Assembly: GCA_017464305.1 (NCBI GenBank)
Contig: JAFUDS010000024.1
Location: forward strand, 1 to 64,000
Direction: 5' to 3'
Source of the DNA: Clostridia bacterium
Lineage (GTDB): Bacteria > Bacillota > Clostridia > Christensenellales > Aristaeellaceae
DNA: 64,000 nt
A program made the translations under genes and the position numbers. Positions 17,380-26,800 of this stretch are shown in pieces. Each line of letters starts with the position of its first letter. The first letter of the stretch is position 1. A model generated the notes under the pieces. The model did not search any database. It saw only the letters and a program-made list of their open reading frames with translations, and was not told where the DNA came from.

Positions 17380-18117
17380 CTACAGTTCCGCTTCCATCCC
17401 CGCTGCCTGACGCAGGGCCTGAACCTCCGCCGCTGTCAGCTCCCGCCAGGCGCCCTCCGCCAGCTCCGAATCCAGCGTCAGGGGACCGAAGCGCAGCCGG
17501 TGCAGTCGCTGCACCTCATGCCCCGTAGCGGAGAACATACGCTTGATCTGATGGAATTTTCCCTCCGCCACCGTGACCCTGGCCCGGGAGGTTTCCGCTC
17601 CGGCCTCCAGAATCTCCAGCACCGCGGGCTGGGCCGTGAAATCGCTCAGCGCCAGCCCATCGGCAAAGGCCTGTACCTCTTGCTCCCCCAGGCGCCCCGT
17701 GACCTCCGCCTCATACACCTTCTCCACATGCCGCCCCGGGGCCAACAGCCGGTGGTTCAATTCTCCATCGCAGGTAAAAAACAGAATCCCCGTAGTATCC
17801 TTATCCAGCCGCCCCACGGGCATACACCCAATGGCGCCATATACAGGCGGCAACAGATCCATCACCGTAGGCTGTTTCCGATCCCGGGCGGCGGTTAAAA
17901 TTCCCGCAGGCTTATGCATCACCACATGCCGAAGGATTCGGCCATCCACCGCCTGATCCCGCACCCGCAGCTGATCCCTTTCCGTCTCCACCAGCGCCGT
18001 CGGATCCCGCTGCGGCGCAGCATTCACCCACACCGCGCCTTTTCGAATCAGATCCTTGCCCTCGCTGCGGCTGCACACCCCCAGGGTTGTCAGCCAGCGA
18101 TCCAACCGCATCCTCAC
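17380..18117 (-). CDS. Pseudouridine synthase, RsuA/RluB family
   Basis: 245 residues. An S4 RNA-binding domain comes first (MRMRLDRWLTTLGVCSRSEG..), then the catalytic domain with the signature GRLDKDTTGILFFT, whose Asp attacks the uracil, and KVYEAEVTG. These enzymes convert one or a few uridines in 16S or 23S rRNA to pseudouridine; RsuA, RluB, RluE and RluF members cannot be told apart reliably here. Its start overlaps the end of the upstream membrane-protein gene by four bases (ATGA), indicating coupled translation. Confidence 0.9.
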   Translation of the reverse strand: MRMRLDRWLTTLGVCSRSEGKDLIRKGAVWVNAAPQRDPTALVETERDQLRVRDQAVDGRILRHVVMHKPAGILTAARDRKQPTVMDLLPPVYGAIGCMPVGRLDKDTTGILFFTCDGELNHRLLAPGRHVEKVYEAEVTGRLGEQEVQAFADGLALSDFTAQPAVLEILEAGAETSRARVTVAEGKFHQIKRMFSATGHEVQRLHRLRFGPLTLDSELAEGAWRELTAAEVQALRQAAGMEAEL

Positions 18118-18941
18118 TGGTTTCTCCTCAGTCCATCCACATAGGCCGCCGGAATCAGGCTCCGCAGGGGAAGCAGCGGCAGGGTCAGGATGGCCCCCAC
18201 CGCCAATATGACCAGAGTCCCCCGGGTGGAAGGCAGCGTCACGGTCTTCATGATCAGTCCATTCAAATCACTCAGCACCGGCAAATACCGGAAAACGATA
18301 ACCACCAACGCAATCAGCAGGGGCAGCATGCTCAGCAGCGAGCAAAGCCAGGTCAGCAGCACCTTGCCATGATGCCCCTGAACCAGGGTTTTCTCCCCTT
18401 GAGCCCAGGCATGGCGCTCCCCGCTATGGAAAGCGCAGCCCAGCATAAGCATCAGCAGGGAGCCCACCGCCATGGCAATCACCACCAGGATGCCCCGCAT
18501 CTGGTCGCCGCCCCCCAGGTCGTTCTTGATCATCCGGAGCACGGTGAAGCTATCCACCTCCCCGGAGAAATGGATACGCACTTCTATGGCCAGAGCAATC
18601 AGCGGAATGCTCCACAGCAGCAAAAAGCACACCCGCTTGAGCCCGCAGATCAGCTTTGCACCATACTCCGCTATTTCCACCAGCTGTCCATCGCAAAGAT
18701 TGCCACCCCGCAGTGCATTCCGCATGGCCTTCGCAGCGTTCATCCGCGCGGGAATCAGCAGGAAGATCCACAAAACCACGGTCAGCAAGGCCGCCGGCGC
18801 CAGCTCTCCCCGGGTCAGGAACAGCAGCGGACAAAGACAAATCATCGTCAAACAGGCCTCCACCAGCAGAAACTTCATGCTCTGGCCCCAGGAGGCGGTA
18901 TACGCCCGCCATGCGTTTCGAATCGCAGAAGATATCTTCAT
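18114..18941 (-). CDS. Integral membrane protein of unknown function
   Basis: 275 residues, not recognised. At least five to six hydrophobic segments are visible: about 22-42, 47-63, 105-120, 152-172, 195-220 and 240-258. The cytoplasmic N-terminus starts MKISSAIRNAWRAY, and a basic end follows (YVDGLRRNQ). There are no catalytic motifs and no charged residues conserved inside the helices that I can name. It lies between the MATE exporter (13-base gap) and the pseudouridine synthase (4-base overlap). AAGGAGG stands before ATG. Function unknown. Confidence 0.75.
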   Translation of the reverse strand: MKISSAIRNAWRAYTASWGQSMKFLLVEACLTMICLCPLLFLTRGELAPAALLTVVLWIFLLIPARMNAAKAMRNALRGGNLCDGQLVEIAEYGAKLICGLKRVCFLLLWSIPLIALAIEVRIHFSGEVDSFTVLRMIKNDLGGGDQMRGILVVIAMAVGSLLMLMLGCAFHSGERHAWAQGEKTLVQGHHGKVLLTWLCSLLSMLPLLIALVVIVFRYLPVLSDLNGLIMKTVTLPSTRGTLVILAVGAILTLPLLPLRSLIPAAYVDGLRRNQ

Positions 18942-18954
18942 AAAGCAAACCTCC

Positions 18955-20337
18955 TTATGCTTCCGCCGCAGCCGCCGCCAGCTTTTTGCGGGACACGACC
19001 AGATAGCAGATCAGATGAATGGCAAAGGTGGTTCCCCAGGAGATGGGGTAAGAAATATACAGCGTCTGCTGGGTCGGATTGGCGGCAAACACCGTCATGA
19101 TCCAAATGATCCGCAGGCCGCAGGCCCCTGCCAGGGATACCACCATGGGCAGGATGGAATATCCGATTCCCCGTAGCTGGCCCACCATCACATCCATCAT
19201 GCCGCAGAGAAAATAGGTGGGCAGGATGATTCCCATCCGAACCAGGCCGAATCGAATCACTTCCGGATCAGAGTTATACAAACCCATCAGCTGGCTGCCA
19301 AAGGCCAGGGCCAAGAAGCCCAGCCCCAGCCCGATCACCACCACAATGCCCAGGCAGGACCACAGGGTCCGCTTGACCCGATCCATTTTTCCCGCGCCAT
19401 AATTCTGGCTGGCAAAGGTCATGGCCGCCTGATACTGCGCGTTCATGGCGGTATAGACAAAGCCCTCAATATTGCTGGAAACCCCGTTGCCCGCCACCAC
19501 CAGGCTGCCAAAGGAATTCACGGAGCTCTGAATCAGCACATTGGAGATGGAAAACAGGCTGCCCTGCAAGCCAGCCGGCAAGCCTACCCGCAGCATTCCC
19601 AGAGCAGACGCCCGGTCGATCCTGCATTCCTTCACCTCCAGCCGAATTACCCCATGGGATCGGAGCAGGCAGATCAGCACCAGCACCATGCTGACCACCT
19701 GGCTGGCCACCGTGGCAATGGCGACGCCCGCCACCGCCATTTTGAAAACGATGACCAGCAGCAGATTCAGCGCGATATTCACCAATCCTGAAATTGTCAG
19801 ATAGTACAGCGGCCGCTTGGTATCCCCCACGGCCCGCAGCACGGCCGCGCCAAAGTTATACAGCATGTTGGCGGGCATGCCCATAAAATAGATCTGTACA
19901 TACAGGGTAGCCCCGTCGATCACGTCCGGCGGGCTGTCCATCCATTCCAGCATGGGGCGGGCCAGAAAATAGCCCAGGAAGCCTACGCCTATGCCCATGA
20001 ACAGGGCCAGGGTCATGGCCGTATGCTCCGCCTTCCGCATACGCAGCACATCCCCCGCGCCATAGGCCCGGGCAATCACCACGCTGGCGCCGACGCTGAG
20101 CCCCATAAACACATTGACCAGCAGATTGATCAGGGACCCGGTGGAGGAAACCGCGGCCAAGGCCGTATGGCCGGCGAAGTTCCCTACCACGATGACGTCC
20201 GCCGCGTTGTACAGCAGCTGCAGAATCCCCGTCAGCATCAGCGGAAGGGAAAACTGCAGAATTTTCGGGATCAGCGCCCCGGTTGTCATGTCAATTTCAT
20301 ACCGCCCGCGGCCGGATTTCCTGTGCAATAATTTCAT
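18955..20337 (-). CDS. MATE-family multidrug/sodium efflux transporter
   Basis: 460 residues with about 12 helices arranged as two similar halves. FSLPLMLTGILQLLYNAADV at the start and the VVGNFAGHTALAAVSSTGS segment are typical of bacterial MATE (NorM/DinF-like) exporters, which use a sodium or proton gradient. The ATG overlaps the stop of the metallophosphoesterase gene by four bases. Its position downstream of glycan genes leaves open a role in exporting something other than drugs, but nothing in the sequence shows that. Confidence 0.9.
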   Translation of the reverse strand: MKLLHRKSGRGRYEIDMTTGALIPKILQFSLPLMLTGILQLLYNAADVIVVGNFAGHTALAAVSSTGSLINLLVNVFMGLSVGASVVIARAYGAGDVLRMRKAEHTAMTLALFMGIGVGFLGYFLARPMLEWMDSPPDVIDGATLYVQIYFMGMPANMLYNFGAAVLRAVGDTKRPLYYLTISGLVNIALNLLLVIVFKMAVAGVAIATVASQVVSMVLVLICLLRSHGVIRLEVKECRIDRASALGMLRVGLPAGLQGSLFSISNVLIQSSVNSFGSLVVAGNGVSSNIEGFVYTAMNAQYQAAMTFASQNYGAGKMDRVKRTLWSCLGIVVVIGLGLGFLALAFGSQLMGLYNSDPEVIRFGLVRMGIILPTYFLCGMMDVMVGQLRGIGYSILPMVVSLAGACGLRIIWIMTVFAANPTQQTLYISYPISWGTTFAIHLICYLVVSRKKLAAAAAEA

Positions 20338-21422
20338 CTGGTAGCCTTTCTTGAAAGCGTAATGAGCGTCACGGTCGGCGCATTGAAGATCCGTCCCGGC
20401 ATGTTTTCATAATGGGGATCGGACCCCAGCCCCGGGCTGATATATTGAGGAATCCCCTCCAGAAAGCTGAGCCCCCGAATCTGCTGATCCGCTGGGAACC
20501 AGCCCATTTCCGGCACATAGATGGCACCTTTTCCGGGAATCCGCCACTGGCCCCCATTGTAATGCCCCGCCAGGATCAACCCGGCATATCGCATGGCGAA
20601 GTAATCCTCCTTGCTGCCCCAGGTAATCATATCCCGAACATAATCCGACGTCAACGGCGTATGGGTCAGCACAATCTGGATATCCCCCGGCTGAAATTGC
20701 GTCCGAATCTCCTGAATCTCCGCCATGCGCTGCAGCTCATATTCCAGCACCCGCCGTCGCGCCGCGTCATCCGCCGTCAGCGCCGTCGCCCGGCGATCCA
20801 TCTCTGTCAGTTGCCCCTGATAGACTTCGATCATCCGCTCCAAATCCAGGGTGTACAGCTCCTCCGGCACGAACCAGATGGTTCCCTTTCCCCGGGTTTC
20901 CGAAATCGGCCTGTCCAGAATAGTCACGCCGGCCGCCATCAGCTTCTCCGCCCAGGGGGTATAGACCGACAGGCTACCATGGGCCCAGCTGTCCAGATAA
21001 TCCCCGTCCATATCCCCGGGAATATAGTATTTGGGCGTCTCTGCTGGCATCAACGCAATCAACTCCAGCAGCGGCCCTGTATCCTGCTCCTCTCCCAGCA
21101 TGTCCCCGGTCATGACCACGCAGGAATAGCGGGTGGAGCCCAGCGCCGCGGCAATAGCCTTCTGCTCCTTTCCCAGCTCCGCCCCATGAAGATCGGAGAG
21201 GTGCAGAATTGAATATTGCTCCAGATCCTCCGGCAAATTCAAGATGGTCAGATTTTGTTTTTCCAATTGGACGCGATGGGATACGATAAAGTTCGAAATG
21301 ATAAGGCCGACTATCAGCAGGGGAAGAAAAATCAGCAGCGTATTTCGAAACCCATGTCGACGCTCCCGGTGTCTCCGGCCTTCCGGAACAAAGATATATT
21401 TATTCTGCTCCCTTCGGGCCAT
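20334..21422 (-). CDS. Membrane-anchored metallophosphoesterase with a degenerate active site
   Basis: 362 residues. A basic N-terminus and one membrane helix (about 26-46) anchor a calcineurin-like domain related to YkuE. Motif I SDLHG (Asp77, His79), motif II TGD (Asp107) and LTHTP (His254) are intact. The usual GNHD is GDMD (136-139), losing the catalytic His, and GHTH is GHYN (286-289), losing a metal-ligand His. LAGHYNGGQW still shows the YkuE-like GGQW tail. YkuE is described as a wall-associated phosphoesterase; the altered residues suggest weaker or different chemistry. AAGGAGG precedes ATG. It overlaps the MATE gene. Confidence 0.85.
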   Translation of the reverse strand: MARREQNKYIFVPEGRRHRERRHGFRNTLLIFLPLLIVGLIISNFIVSHRVQLEKQNLTILNLPEDLEQYSILHLSDLHGAELGKEQKAIAAALGSTRYSCVVMTGDMLGEEQDTGPLLELIALMPAETPKYYIPGDMDGDYLDSWAHGSLSVYTPWAEKLMAAGVTILDRPISETRGKGTIWFVPEELYTLDLERMIEVYQGQLTEMDRRATALTADDAARRRVLEYELQRMAEIQEIRTQFQPGDIQIVLTHTPLTSDYVRDMITWGSKEDYFAMRYAGLILAGHYNGGQWRIPGKGAIYVPEMGWFPADQQIRGLSFLEGIPQYISPGLGSDPHYENMPGRIFNAPTVTLITLSRKATR

Positions 21423-21475
21423 CTCCCGCTGCCTCCTTTTTCCTGGTCAGTTAGCCTTACTCCTGCCTCTCAGCG

Positions 21476-23227
21476 CTATCCGATGCGCCAGTTTTCATGC
21501 TTCAAGGATAGGTTCGCGTTATAAAAGGGATCCCGCCCCTGTAGCCAACGGGCATTCTTTTGCTGAAATACCTGCTGATCCTGGGGATAGGAGGCTTCCT
21601 CCTGGCCCACATCGAAGCTGACCTGCCCTGGCGTGCCAATCCATAGTCGGGCATGGGGCATAACCATGTTATAGTATCCCTGTTCCATCAGTCGCAGGCA
21701 CAAATCCACCTCGAACAGCGCATTCCCATAGGCGGGATCAAACCCGCCTGCCTGCTGCCACTTCTCCTGCGAAACCAGCAGCACATCCGTCACGGCGCTT
21801 ACATCCTCCACCACTGCCAGCTGCCCGAAGAAGGCATCCTCCAGCTCTCCATCCCGCCGGAAATACAACCGCCCCGCGGTACCCTGCGGGCCCATGCCAA
21901 TGATGACCCCCACGTGGCGGGCGTCCCCATTGGTGAAAAGGATTTTCGCGCCAATGGCCCCCGCATGGGGCTGCTGTGCCAGGCGCAGCATTTCCAGCAT
22001 CCAATCCGCCGTGGCCTTCTTTGGCACCCCCGAAAGAAACAGAAGATAATCCTCCTTCGCTTCTCTCCCGATCCGATTCCAAAGCGGACAACGGGGGTCA
22101 TCCTCGGAGGCCTCCAGCACAGAAAACCCGGTGGGCGGCTTTTGCTGCCCCTGGGCTTGCAGAATCGTCCAGCGGCAATTCTCCCATCCGGCCTTCATCT
22201 GCAGCTCCTGCAGGGATGCATCCAGGGATGCACTTTCTTTTCTGGCGTCGATGATCGCCCGGACGCTGGGAGCTCCCTCCATAGGATAACGAACCCGATA
22301 CATGGTGGGAAACACTTCCGTGCTGTCCACCTCCGCATCGATTCCCTTTTGCTCGCGCAAAAAGGTTTGAACCGCGTTTTTGCCTGCGTCGATGGCATAT
22401 CGCTTACTGTTGATATCCAAAGCCACAGAGCCCGGCACGGACCGCCAAAGATACAGCGGCTTTGCCACATGGGCAATTCCTTTTGCCTTCCCCGTCAGGC
22501 GCAGCACCAGGTCATGATCCTGGCTGCCATCAAAGGCGGATCGAAAACCACCGGTCTGCTTCAGCAGGTCTTTGCTAAAAACGGTCAGATGGCAAATATA
22601 ATTATTGGTCAAGAGGGTATCCGGGGAAAAGGATGGCTTCATTCGAATCCCAATCACCCGGCTTTTTTTCGGATGCCGAAAGATCAACTCATCCGAATAA
22701 AGAAAATCTGCTCCCGTTTTTTCAATCGTCTCCCGCATCTCATAGAGCGCATCCGGCGTCAGCAGATCATCATGATCGCACAGGGCGATGTACTCCCCCG
22801 TCGCCATCTGCAAGCAGACATTGGTGTTTTCCGAAATCCCGCCGTTTTTCTCCAGCTTCTGATATCGAATTCTGGGCTCCTGGCTCGAGCGTTCCAGGCA
22901 GTAGGCGCCTACATAAGCATGAACCTCATCGCTGCCATCCGCCAGGCAAAGCTCCCAATGCGGATAGGACTGCTGGGCCACGGAATCGATCATCTCCTGC
23001 AGAAGATCCGGGGGTGTGTTATACAGGGGAACAGCCACGCTGAATGTGATTCGCGTGCTGAATTCCTTTTGCCTTTGGCGCGCAAGCTCCTCCTGAGAGG
23101 GGGCTATCCGCGCAAGGTAGCGACGTTCATCCACCTTGCGGGCAAAATGCTGCCCCGCCCGGCGCACCGTTTCGCCCACGCCTTTTTGCTTCCAGACCCG
23201 CAGCGCTCTTTGAACCGTGTTATTCAT
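21476..23227 (-). CDS. Glycosyltransferase family 2, two-domain (rhamnosyltransferase-like)
   Basis: 583 residues from an ATG at 23227 that overlaps the rfbC stop by 8 bases; an in-frame TTG at 23242 is less likely. The first GT-A domain (about 60-290) has VAVPLYNTPPDLLQEMIDS, CLADGS and the metal-binding DHDD in ALCDHDDLLTPDAL, with the late FDGSQDHDLVLRL acceptor motif. A second, more divergent GT2-like domain (about 335-560) lacks a clean DxD. Such tandem GT2 proteins build rhamnose-rich or O-antigen-like cell-wall polysaccharides. The overlap with rfbC, which helps make dTDP-rhamnose, supports this. Confidence 0.87.
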   Translation of the reverse strand: MNNTVQRALRVWKQKGVGETVRRAGQHFARKVDERRYLARIAPSQEELARQRQKEFSTRITFSVAVPLYNTPPDLLQEMIDSVAQQSYPHWELCLADGSDEVHAYVGAYCLERSSQEPRIRYQKLEKNGGISENTNVCLQMATGEYIALCDHDDLLTPDALYEMRETIEKTGADFLYSDELIFRHPKKSRVIGIRMKPSFSPDTLLTNNYICHLTVFSKDLLKQTGGFRSAFDGSQDHDLVLRLTGKAKGIAHVAKPLYLWRSVPGSVALDINSKRYAIDAGKNAVQTFLREQKGIDAEVDSTEVFPTMYRVRYPMEGAPSVRAIIDARKESASLDASLQELQMKAGWENCRWTILQAQGQQKPPTGFSVLEASEDDPRCPLWNRIGREAKEDYLLFLSGVPKKATADWMLEMLRLAQQPHAGAIGAKILFTNGDARHVGVIIGMGPQGTAGRLYFRRDGELEDAFFGQLAVVEDVSAVTDVLLVSQEKWQQAGGFDPAYGNALFEVDLCLRLMEQGYYNMVMPHARLWIGTPGQVSFDVGQEEASYPQDQQVFQQKNARWLQGRDPFYNANLSLKHENWRIG

Positions 23228-23786
23228 TGTCTTCGTAAACAAAATTGCAGTCGCTCTCCGAAAGCAGCGGTGCGTTCATATCCTTGGGGCTCAGCAGCTC
23301 TTCCCTGACTTCTCCCCAGTCCACTCCGATGGCGGGATCGTCAAAACGGATGCCGCGGTCGCACTCCTTGCTGTACAGGTTATCCACCTTGTAAATAAAC
23401 TCCACGTCATCTGTCAGGGTTTTAAAGCCGTGGCCGAAGCCCCGAGGGATCATGAGCATGCGTTTATTTTCCGCGCTCAGCTCCACCGCCACCCATTTCA
23501 GATAGGTGGGGCTGCCCTTCCGCAGGTCCACCGCCACATCCATCACGGCGCCGCGATTCACCCGCACCAGCTTCGCCTGGGCATAGGGATTCTTCTGGAA
23601 ATGGATGCCCCGAAGAATGCCCTTCTGGGCGGAGAAGCTCTGATTATCCTGCACAAATTCGTAATTCAAGCCCATTTCCCGAAAATTACGGGTGCTCCAG
23701 GTTTCCATAAAGTATCCCCGTTGATCTCCAAAAACCTGGGGTTCAATGATGTATACGCCCGGCAGTCCTGTTTCCACTTTTTTCAT
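23220..23786 (-). CDS. rfbC: dTDP-4-dehydrorhamnose 3,5-epimerase
   Basis: 188 residues, the normal length. GILRGIHFQKNPYAQAK carries the catalytic His and substrate-binding Arg; VDLRKGSPTY and PRGFGHGF complete the RmlC cupin signature. It epimerises dTDP-4-keto-6-deoxyglucose at C3 and C5 on the way to dTDP-L-rhamnose. The other three rml genes are not in this window, so either they lie elsewhere or the product serves a different deoxysugar. It follows the giant repeat gene after 61 bases, and its stop overlaps the next glycosyltransferase start. The ribosome site is weak (GAAAGGAAAA, distant). Confidence 0.93.
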   Translation of the reverse strand: MKKVETGLPGVYIIEPQVFGDQRGYFMETWSTRNFREMGLNYEFVQDNQSFSAQKGILRGIHFQKNPYAQAKLVRVNRGAVMDVAVDLRKGSPTYLKWVAVELSAENKRMLMIPRGFGHGFKTLTDDVEFIYKVDNLYSKECDRGIRFDDPAIGVDWGEVREELLSPKDMNAPLLSESDCNFVYEDNE

Positions 23787-23847
23787 CTGTACTGTTTTCC
23801 TTTCTCTGGAGTGCTATGCAAATTGACGTTTCTGGGGAACATATCCC

Positions 23848-26800
23848 TTACTCCGTCTTTTCCGGCTGCTGAGATGCCACGGGGGCTTCCGTGGCTTCCT
23901 CGGTTTTCACTTCAGGGGTAGCTGTCGGCGCCTCTGTCGGTTCTGGAGTGGGGGTAGGCACCGGGGTGGGTTCCGGAGTGGGCGTCGCGTTGGGATCAAT
24001 CTCTACGCCATCCCGGAAATACAGCTTCCCAATTTCCTTGCCTGCATCATCGTACTGCTTCTGAATCTGGTCATACTTTCCTTCCAGATAGATCGGTGCG
24101 CCGTCCGTTCCATAGTACTTTTCTGTATCCAGGCGTCCCTTGTCATCATAGGTCCGCTCCACGACCGCATAACCGCTGCTGTGCAGTTTCGGCGCACCAT
24201 CCGTGCCAAAATAGGATTCCTTGATGATTTGCTTTTTGTCATTGTATTCCCGGGCCACTGCCGCGACGCCGCTCTTGTTCAGGCCCGGTGCGCCATCTGT
24301 GCCAAAATAAGATTCCTTGGTCACCAGCTTCTGATCGTTGTATTCCCGGATCAGGGCTGCTACGCCAGTATTGTTCAGAATCGGAGCACCGTCCGTGCCA
24401 AAGTAAGATTCCTTCGTAACCAGATTCTGGTCATTATATTCCCGAGCCAGGGCGGCTACGCCGGTGTTGTTCAGAATCGGGGCACCATCCGTGCCAAAGT
24501 AATCCTCTTTCGCAACTCGGTTCTTCGCATCATATTCCCGGGTCAGGGCCGCAATGCCGGTATTGATCAGCACGGGTTCTTCATTCAGGAAGTAAGAGAT
24601 ATGGCTGGCCAGGTTCTTTTCATTGAATTCCTGTTGCATCTGATCATAACCAGCTTTGGTCGCAATGGGATTGCCATCCGGCCCGAAATATCTTTCTTCC
24701 GCGGTGTTGCCCTTCTCGTCGAACACCCGTTCTACCCGAACATAAGTATTTCCCTGGGTCATGGGCTGATCATCATTATCGAACCAGGCTTCGCTGGTGG
24801 CATGCTTGCTGTCCTTCCACACCCGATCGATTCGATGGTATTTATTGCCGCTCAGCAGCACCGGCTCGCTGTCCACGCCAAAGTACGCCTCAGAGGCTAC
24901 CAACTTGTTCTCGTCGTACACCCGCGTCAGGGCCGCGATCTTGTTATTGTTCAAGATCGGTGCACCGTCGGTGCCGAAATACCGTTCATAGATCACCAGT
25001 TTCTGGTCGTTATACTCTCTGTCAAAGGCCGCAATCCCCGTATTGTTCAGAATCGGCGCACCATCAGTTCCAAAATAACTCTCGTGAATCACCAGGTTCT
25101 GATCGTTATACTCCCGGGTCACAGCGGCAATACCAGTATTGTTCAGCTTGGGTTCGCCGTCCACACCGAAATACGACTCCCTTGCGATCCGCTTGTTCTC
25201 GTCATATTCCCTCGTCAGGGACGCAATGCTGGTATTGATCAGCGTCGGCTCCCCATTCAGGAAATAGTCAATCCGGGTCACCAGGTTCAGCTCATTAAAC
25301 TCCTGATGATATTCATCGTACTTATTGCTATGCGCAATGGGATTTCCGTCCGCGCCGAAGAACTTTTCGCTGGTGGTATTCCCCTTGTCGTCAAAGGTCC
25401 GCTCCACCCGCACATACGTGTTCCCATTGGTCATGGGCTGATCGTCATTATCAAACCAGGCTTCGCTGGTGGCGTGCTTGCTGTCCTTCCACACCCGATC
25501 GATTCGATGGTATTTATTGCCGCTCAGCAGCACCGGCTCGCTGTCCACGCCAAAGTACGCCTCAGAGGCTACCAGCTTGTTCTCGTCATATTTTCTGGTT
25601 AAGGATGCCACCTTATTGTTGTTCAAGATCGGCGCGCCATCGGTCCCAAAATAGCTCTCATGAATCACCAAATTCTGGTCGTTATACTCTCTGACAAAAG
25701 ACGCAATGCCCGTATTGTTCAGAATCGGCGCACCGTCGGTGCCGAAATACCGTTCATAGATCACCAGTTTCTGGTCGTTATACTCTCTGTCAAAGGCCGC
25801 AATCCCCGTATTGTTCAGAATCGGCGCACCATCCGTGCCAAAGTAGCTCTCGTGAATCACCAAGTTCTGTTCATTATATTCCCGGGTCACGGCGGCGATA
25901 CCGGTATTGTTCAGCTTGGGTTCGCCGTCTACACCGAAATATGACTCCTTTGCGATCCGCTTATTCTCGTCATATTCCCTCGTCAGGGATGCAATGCTGG
26001 TGTTGATCAGCGTTGGCTCCCCATTCAGGAAATAATCAATCCGAGTCACCAGGTTCAGCTCATTAAACTCCTGATGGTATTCGTCATACTTGTTGGTGTG
26101 CGCAATGGGATTGCCATCCGCCCCAAAGAACTTTTCGCTGGTGGTATTCCCCTTATCATCAAAGGTCCGCTCCACCCGCACATACGTATTACCGTTAGTC
26201 ATGGGTTGATCATCGTTATCAAACCAGGCTTCGCTGGTGGCATGCTTGCTGTCCTTCCACACCCGATCGATTCGATGATACTTGGTTCCACTCAGCTGCA
26301 CCGGTTCCCCATCCACACCGAAATACGCCTCAGAGGCTACCAGCTTGTTCCCGTCGTACACCCGCGTCAAAGACGCTACTTTGTTGTTATTCAGGATCGG
26401 AGCGCCATCGGTGCCAAAATAGCTCTCATGAATCACCAAATTCTGATCGTTATATTCTCTGACAAAAGACGCAATGCCCGTATTGTTCAGAATCGGCGCT
26501 CCGTCAGTGCCAAAGTAGCTCTCGTGAATCACCAAGTTCTGTTCATTATATTCCCGGGTCACAGCGGCGATACCAGTATTGTTCAGCTTGGGCTCTCCGT
26601 CCACGCCAAAGTACGACTCCTTCGCGATCCGCTTGTTCTCGTCATATTCCCTGGTCAGGGACGCGATGCTGGTATTGGTCAGCGTCGGCTCCCCGTTCAG
26701 GAAATAGTCAATCCGGGTCACCAGATTCAGTTCATTAAACTCCTGATGGTATTCATCGTATTTATTGCTATGCGCTATGGGATTGCCATCCGCGCCGAAG

